A model generated the notes under the pieces. The model did no database searches and was not told the origin of the DNA. It was given only the letters and a program-made list of their open reading frames with translations. A program made the position numbers and the translations under genes. 64,000 nt of DNA from Frateuria soli (lineage in GTDB: Bacteria > Pseudomonadota > Gammaproteobacteria > Xanthomonadales > Rhodanobacteraceae), in NCBI RefSeq assembly GCF_021117385.1, contig NZ_CP088252.1, positions 2,728,001-2,792,000 of the forward strand, written 5' to 3'. Position 1 is the stretch's first letter. Every line of letters begins with the position of its first letter. Shown here in pieces: positions 61,287 through 64,000 of the stretch.

Positions 61287-63524
61287 TCAGTGCGGCTGCG
61301 TGGCCGGTTTCTCCGGCGGCAACACCGCTGCGGTGGAGAACTTGCCGCCGTAGGGGAGGACCTCGGCCGCCAGCTTGGGATCGTTCCTGATCATCCCGAT
61401 CGCGTCGAACAGGATGTGCGCCGTTTCCTGCAGCTGCGGATCCTTCGCGTTCTTGGCTTCCTTCTCCTGCTTGAGCTCGGCCTTGAGGCTGCGTTCGTTC
61501 GCGTTGAGGCCGTCGTCCAGCGGAGTTTCCTCATCCGCCAGGCTGCCGTCGGTGCCGTCGATCGCCTTGTGGCGGGCGCGGAAGTCGGCCTGGATCGCAT
61601 CCTGGCGCTTGCGCTCGGCCTGGCGTTCGGCAAGGTTGAGCGACACCGTGGTCTGGTCGCGCATCTTCCTGTACTGCGCCAGCTCGTCGAGCATCAGCTG
61701 CCAGGCGGGCGACTTGGCCACGCGCGCGTAATGCTTGCCTTTCAGCTGCGGCAGGTAGGCGGTCAGGTCGGCGACCTGGCTGTAGGGCGCCTTCTGGATC
61801 TGCGTCCACGGCAGCGCATTGTCATAGGTCGACTCGCCGAAGTCCTTCTCGTCGCCGTTCTTCGGGAACAGGATGTCCGGCGTGACGCCCTTCAACTGGG
61901 TCGAGCCGCCGTTGATGCGGAAGAACTCGGCGATCGTCATCTTGAGCTCGCCGAACTGCGGCTTCTCGCCGGCGCCCTGGGCGAAGCGGTCGAGGTCCAC
62001 CAGGTTCTGCACGGTGCCCTTGCCGAAGGTCGGTTCGCCGATGATCAGCCCGCGGCCGTAATCCTGGATCGCAGCGGAGAAGATTTCCGAGGCGGACGCG
62101 GAGCCACGGTTGACCAGCACCGCCATCGGGCCGCTCCAGGCCAGGCCGGCCTCGTCGTCGCCCTGCACCTCGACCTGGCCGCGCGCGTCACGCACCTGCA
62201 CCACGGGCCCCTGGTCGATGAACAGGCCGGTCAGCTCGTTGGCCTCGGCCAGCGAACCGCCGCCGTTGTTGCGCAGGTCGATCACCACGCCCTGCACGCC
62301 GGCGGCCTTGAGCTCGCCGAGCAGCTTGGCAACGTCGCGGGTGGCGCTCTTGTAATCCTTGTCGCCCTCGCGGCGCGCGCCGAAGTCGGAATAGAACGTG
62401 GGCAGGTCGATCACGCCGATCTTGCGGGTGGCGTTTCCGTCCTTGACCTCGATGATCTTCTTCTTGGCGGCCTGCTCCTCGATGCTGACCTTCTTGCGCA
62501 CCAGCGTGACCAGCTCGTGCTTGCCGTCCAGGCCGGCGTCGGCCGGCAGGATCTCCAGCCGCACGGTGGTGTCCTTCTTGCCGCGGATCTTGTCGACCAC
62601 GTCGTCCAGCCGCCAGCCGATCACGTCGACCATCGGGCCCTCGGTGCCCTGCCCGATCGCCACGATGCGGTCGCCCACCTGCACCTTGCCGGACTTGTCG
62701 GCCGGGCCACCGGGGACGACCTCGCGGATCTGCGTGTACTCGTCGCGCGCCTGCAGCACCGCGCCGATGCCCTCCAGCGAGAGCTTCATGGCGATGTCGA
62801 AGTTTTCCGCGGCGCGCGGACCGAGGTAGTCGGTGTGCGGATCAGTGGTTTCGGCGTAGGCGTTCATGAAGGTCTGGAACGCGTCCTCGCCGTCGAGCTG
62901 CTTCACGCGGTCGATGTAGCCGGCGTAGCGCTTGTCCAGCGTCTTGCGGATGTCCGCGTCGCTCTTGCCGGCGAGCTTCAGGCGCAGCCAGTCGTTCTTG
63001 GTGCGCTTGCGCCACAGGTCGTCCAGCGCGTGCTGGTCGATCGGCCAGGCGGCGTGCTCGCGGTCGTAGGTGTAGCTTTCTTCCCTGGTCAGGTCGAAGC
63101 CCTGCTTGAGCAGGCCGCGCGCATAGTTCATGCGGTCGATGGCGCGGCGCACGTACAGGTTGAACACGCTGAACGGGCCGGACAGGTCCTTGTTCCAGAT
63201 GGCGTCGTCGAGCTTGGTCTTCAGCGGCTCGAAGCGGGCCATGTCGGCCTGGGTGAAGAACACCTTCTCGCCGTCGAGCATGTCGAAGTAGGCCTTGTAG
63301 ATCTTGGCCGACATGACGTCGTCGAGCGGCTTGGCGTCGTAATGGAAGCGCGTCAGGAAGCGCGCGGACAGCTGCGCGGCGTCGGCCTGGGTGGGCGTGG
63401 CCTTCAGCGGCAGCGTGGAAGCCTTGTGGGCCTCCTCGCCCTGCGCGGCGGGCGCCTGCGCTTGGGCATGGGCGGCCGGCAGGACCAGGGCGAGCAGCAG
63501 GACGAGCGTGGGGCGCAGGGTCAT
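61287..63524 (-). CDS. prc: Tail-specific carboxy-terminal protease Prc/Tsp
   Basis: 745 residues from MTLRPTLVLLLALVLPAAHA (signal peptide). An N-terminal helical Tsp domain (about 40-235), a PDZ domain (about 245-335, LEGIGAVLQARDEYTQIREVVPGGPADKSG) and the S41 Ser/Lys protease core are present: Ser475 in NRGSASASEIF and Lys502 in PTFGKGTVQ. A C-terminal DUF3340-like helical region follows (QQ..RKR-rich, ending PEKPATQPH). It degrades periplasmic proteins with non-polar C-termini. lipA ends 7 nt upstream, so the two genes probably form an operon. Confidence 0.93.
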   Translation of the reverse strand: MTLRPTLVLLLALVLPAAHAQAQAPAAQGEEAHKASTLPLKATPTQADAAQLSARFLTRFHYDAKPLDDVMSAKIYKAYFDMLDGEKVFFTQADMARFEPLKTKLDDAIWNKDLSGPFSVFNLYVRRAIDRMNYARGLLKQGFDLTREESYTYDREHAAWPIDQHALDDLWRKRTKNDWLRLKLAGKSDADIRKTLDKRYAGYIDRVKQLDGEDAFQTFMNAYAETTDPHTDYLGPRAAENFDIAMKLSLEGIGAVLQARDEYTQIREVVPGGPADKSGKVQVGDRIVAIGQGTEGPMVDVIGWRLDDVVDKIRGKKDTTVRLEILPADAGLDGKHELVTLVRKKVSIEEQAAKKKIIEVKDGNATRKIGVIDLPTFYSDFGARREGDKDYKSATRDVAKLLGELKAAGVQGVVIDLRNNGGGSLAEANELTGLFIDQGPVVQVRDARGQVEVQGDDEAGLAWSGPMAVLVNRGSASASEIFSAAIQDYGRGLIIGEPTFGKGTVQNLVDLDRFAQGAGEKPQFGELKMTIAEFFRINGGSTQLKGVTPDILFPKNGDEKDFGESTYDNALPWTQIQKAPYSQVADLTAYLPQLKGKHYARVAKSPAWQLMLDELAQYRKMRDQTTVSLNLAERQAERKRQDAIQADFRARHKAIDGTDGSLADEETPLDDGLNANERSLKAELKQEKEAKNAKDPQLQETAHILFDAIGMIRNDPKLAAEVLPYGGKFSTAAVLPPEKPATQPH

Positions 63525-63531
63525 GGGGATC

Positions 63532-64000
63532 TCAGGCGACTTCGGTGACGCCGGCTGCATGGGCCTGCAGGTCGGCATGGTAGGAGGAACGCACCAGCGG
63601 GCCGGACGCGACGTGGTGGAAACCCATCGCCTCGCCGGCCTCGCGCAGCGCGTCGAACTCGTCGGGGGTCCAGTAGCGCACGACCGGGTGGTGGTGCGGC
63701 GTGGGCTGCAGATACTGGCCGATGGTGATCATTTCCACGTCATGGGCACGTAGATCGCGCAGCGTCTCGACCACCTGGTCGAACGTCTCGCCCAGGCCCA
63801 GCATGATGCCGGACTTGGTCGGGATCTCGGGGTGCTGCGCCTTGAAGCGCTTGAGCAGGTCCAGCGACCACTGGTAGTCGGCGCCCGGACGCACTTCGCG
63901 GTACAGGTGCGGGACGGTTTCGAGGTTGTGGTTGAAGACGTCCGGCGGGAAGGCCTGGAGCACCTCGAGCGCCCGTTCCATGCGCCCCTTGCCGCGGAAG
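63532..64000 (-). CDS. lipA: Lipoyl synthase, C-terminal part
   Basis: The last 155 codons of the gene; the start lies beyond base 64000. Clear LipA features are [60 protein letters not shown] and the C-terminal [11 protein letters not shown], whose Ser ligates the auxiliary [4Fe-4S] cluster. The radical-SAM CX3CX2C motif is outside the window. The enzyme inserts two sulfurs into octanoyl-proteins to make lipoyl cofactor. Followed after 7 nt by prc. Confidence 0.93.
   Translation of the reverse strand, partial: FRGKGRMERALEVLQAFPPDVFNHNLETVPHLYREVRPGADYQWSLDLLKRFKAQHPEIPTKSGIMLGLGETFDQVVETLRDLRAHDVEMITIGQYLQPTPHHHPVVRYWTPDEFDALREAGEAMGFHHVASGPLVRSSYHADLQAHAAGVTEVA

Noticed and set aside
61245-63548. 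767-codon plus-strand open frame opposite prc
   Set aside because: Mirror of the prc reading frame (Val/Leu/His/Arg-rich) without any motif; prc has full catalytic residues.

Overview
This is a GC-rich chromosomal window from a gammaproteobacterium. It looks like Xanthomonadales, probably the Rhodanobacteraceae/Xanthomonadaceae side (Dyella, Luteibacter, Rhodanobacter, Frateuria type). The evidence is the very high GC3 codon use, a large TonB-dependent receptor beside a TPR-sulfotransferase, a class A beta-lactamase of L2 type, a two-gene adenosylcobalamin ribonucleotide reductase (nrdJ plus a separate TSCPD/zinc-ribbon subunit), and REP-like repeats of the GTAGGAGCCC...GGGCGAT kind. The placement is inferred from family resemblance only. 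I saw no rRNA, tRNA, CRISPR array or replication origin.

Layout. 1-7 kb: housekeeping and small-metabolism genes, namely a DUF885 tail, a TrhA/hemolysin III membrane protein, a TonB-like protein, a cysteine-dioxygenase-like cupin paired with an FAD/NAD(P)-binding protein, nicotinamidase, and a HAD-PIN pair. 7-17 kb: a run of small, mostly minus-strand genes of stress or envelope type (DUF3309, YciI, KGG-repeat protein, OmpA-like lipoprotein, several disordered or unknown small proteins), a Tat-exported beta-lactamase, an M14-like peptidase and a Skp-like protein. 17.5-30.4 kb: SEC-C protein, membrane proteins, an unknown protein with a cysteine-protease-like Cys/His/Asp pattern, an MFS transporter, two neighbouring genes broken by single-base indels (methyltransferase and alpha/beta hydrolase), two FMN-reductase-like proteins, a cold-shock/DUF1294 fusion, a GFA protein and an acyltransferase. 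30.9-36.1 kb: catalase, a PAS/GAF histidine kinase and an EAL phosphodiesterase.

36.1-42.9 kb is an accessory island of visibly lower GC. It holds an FkbM methyltransferase, an IS110 transposase, an IS3 transposase remnant, two unknown secreted or lipid-anchored proteins, and a two-TM protein. It is crossed by two families of short palindromic repeats, and several genes end inside repeat copies. Core genes resume at 42.9 kb: nrdJb, a histone H1-like gene and nrdJ (with tandem NrdR-box-like sites 32 bp apart), then degQ, a 210-bp tandem repeat block, a PstS-like/LysM fusion, a HAD hydrolase and an M17 aminopeptidase. A TPR-aspartyl-hydroxylase-like protein, a TonB-dependent receptor and a TPR-sulfotransferase then follow on one strand. 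The window ends with an M1 peptidase facing the lipA-prc pair across a shared terminator.

The two stretches that most deserve follow-up are the hydroxylase/receptor/sulfotransferase neighbourhood at 52.8-59.1 kb and the repeat-riddled island at 36-43 kb.
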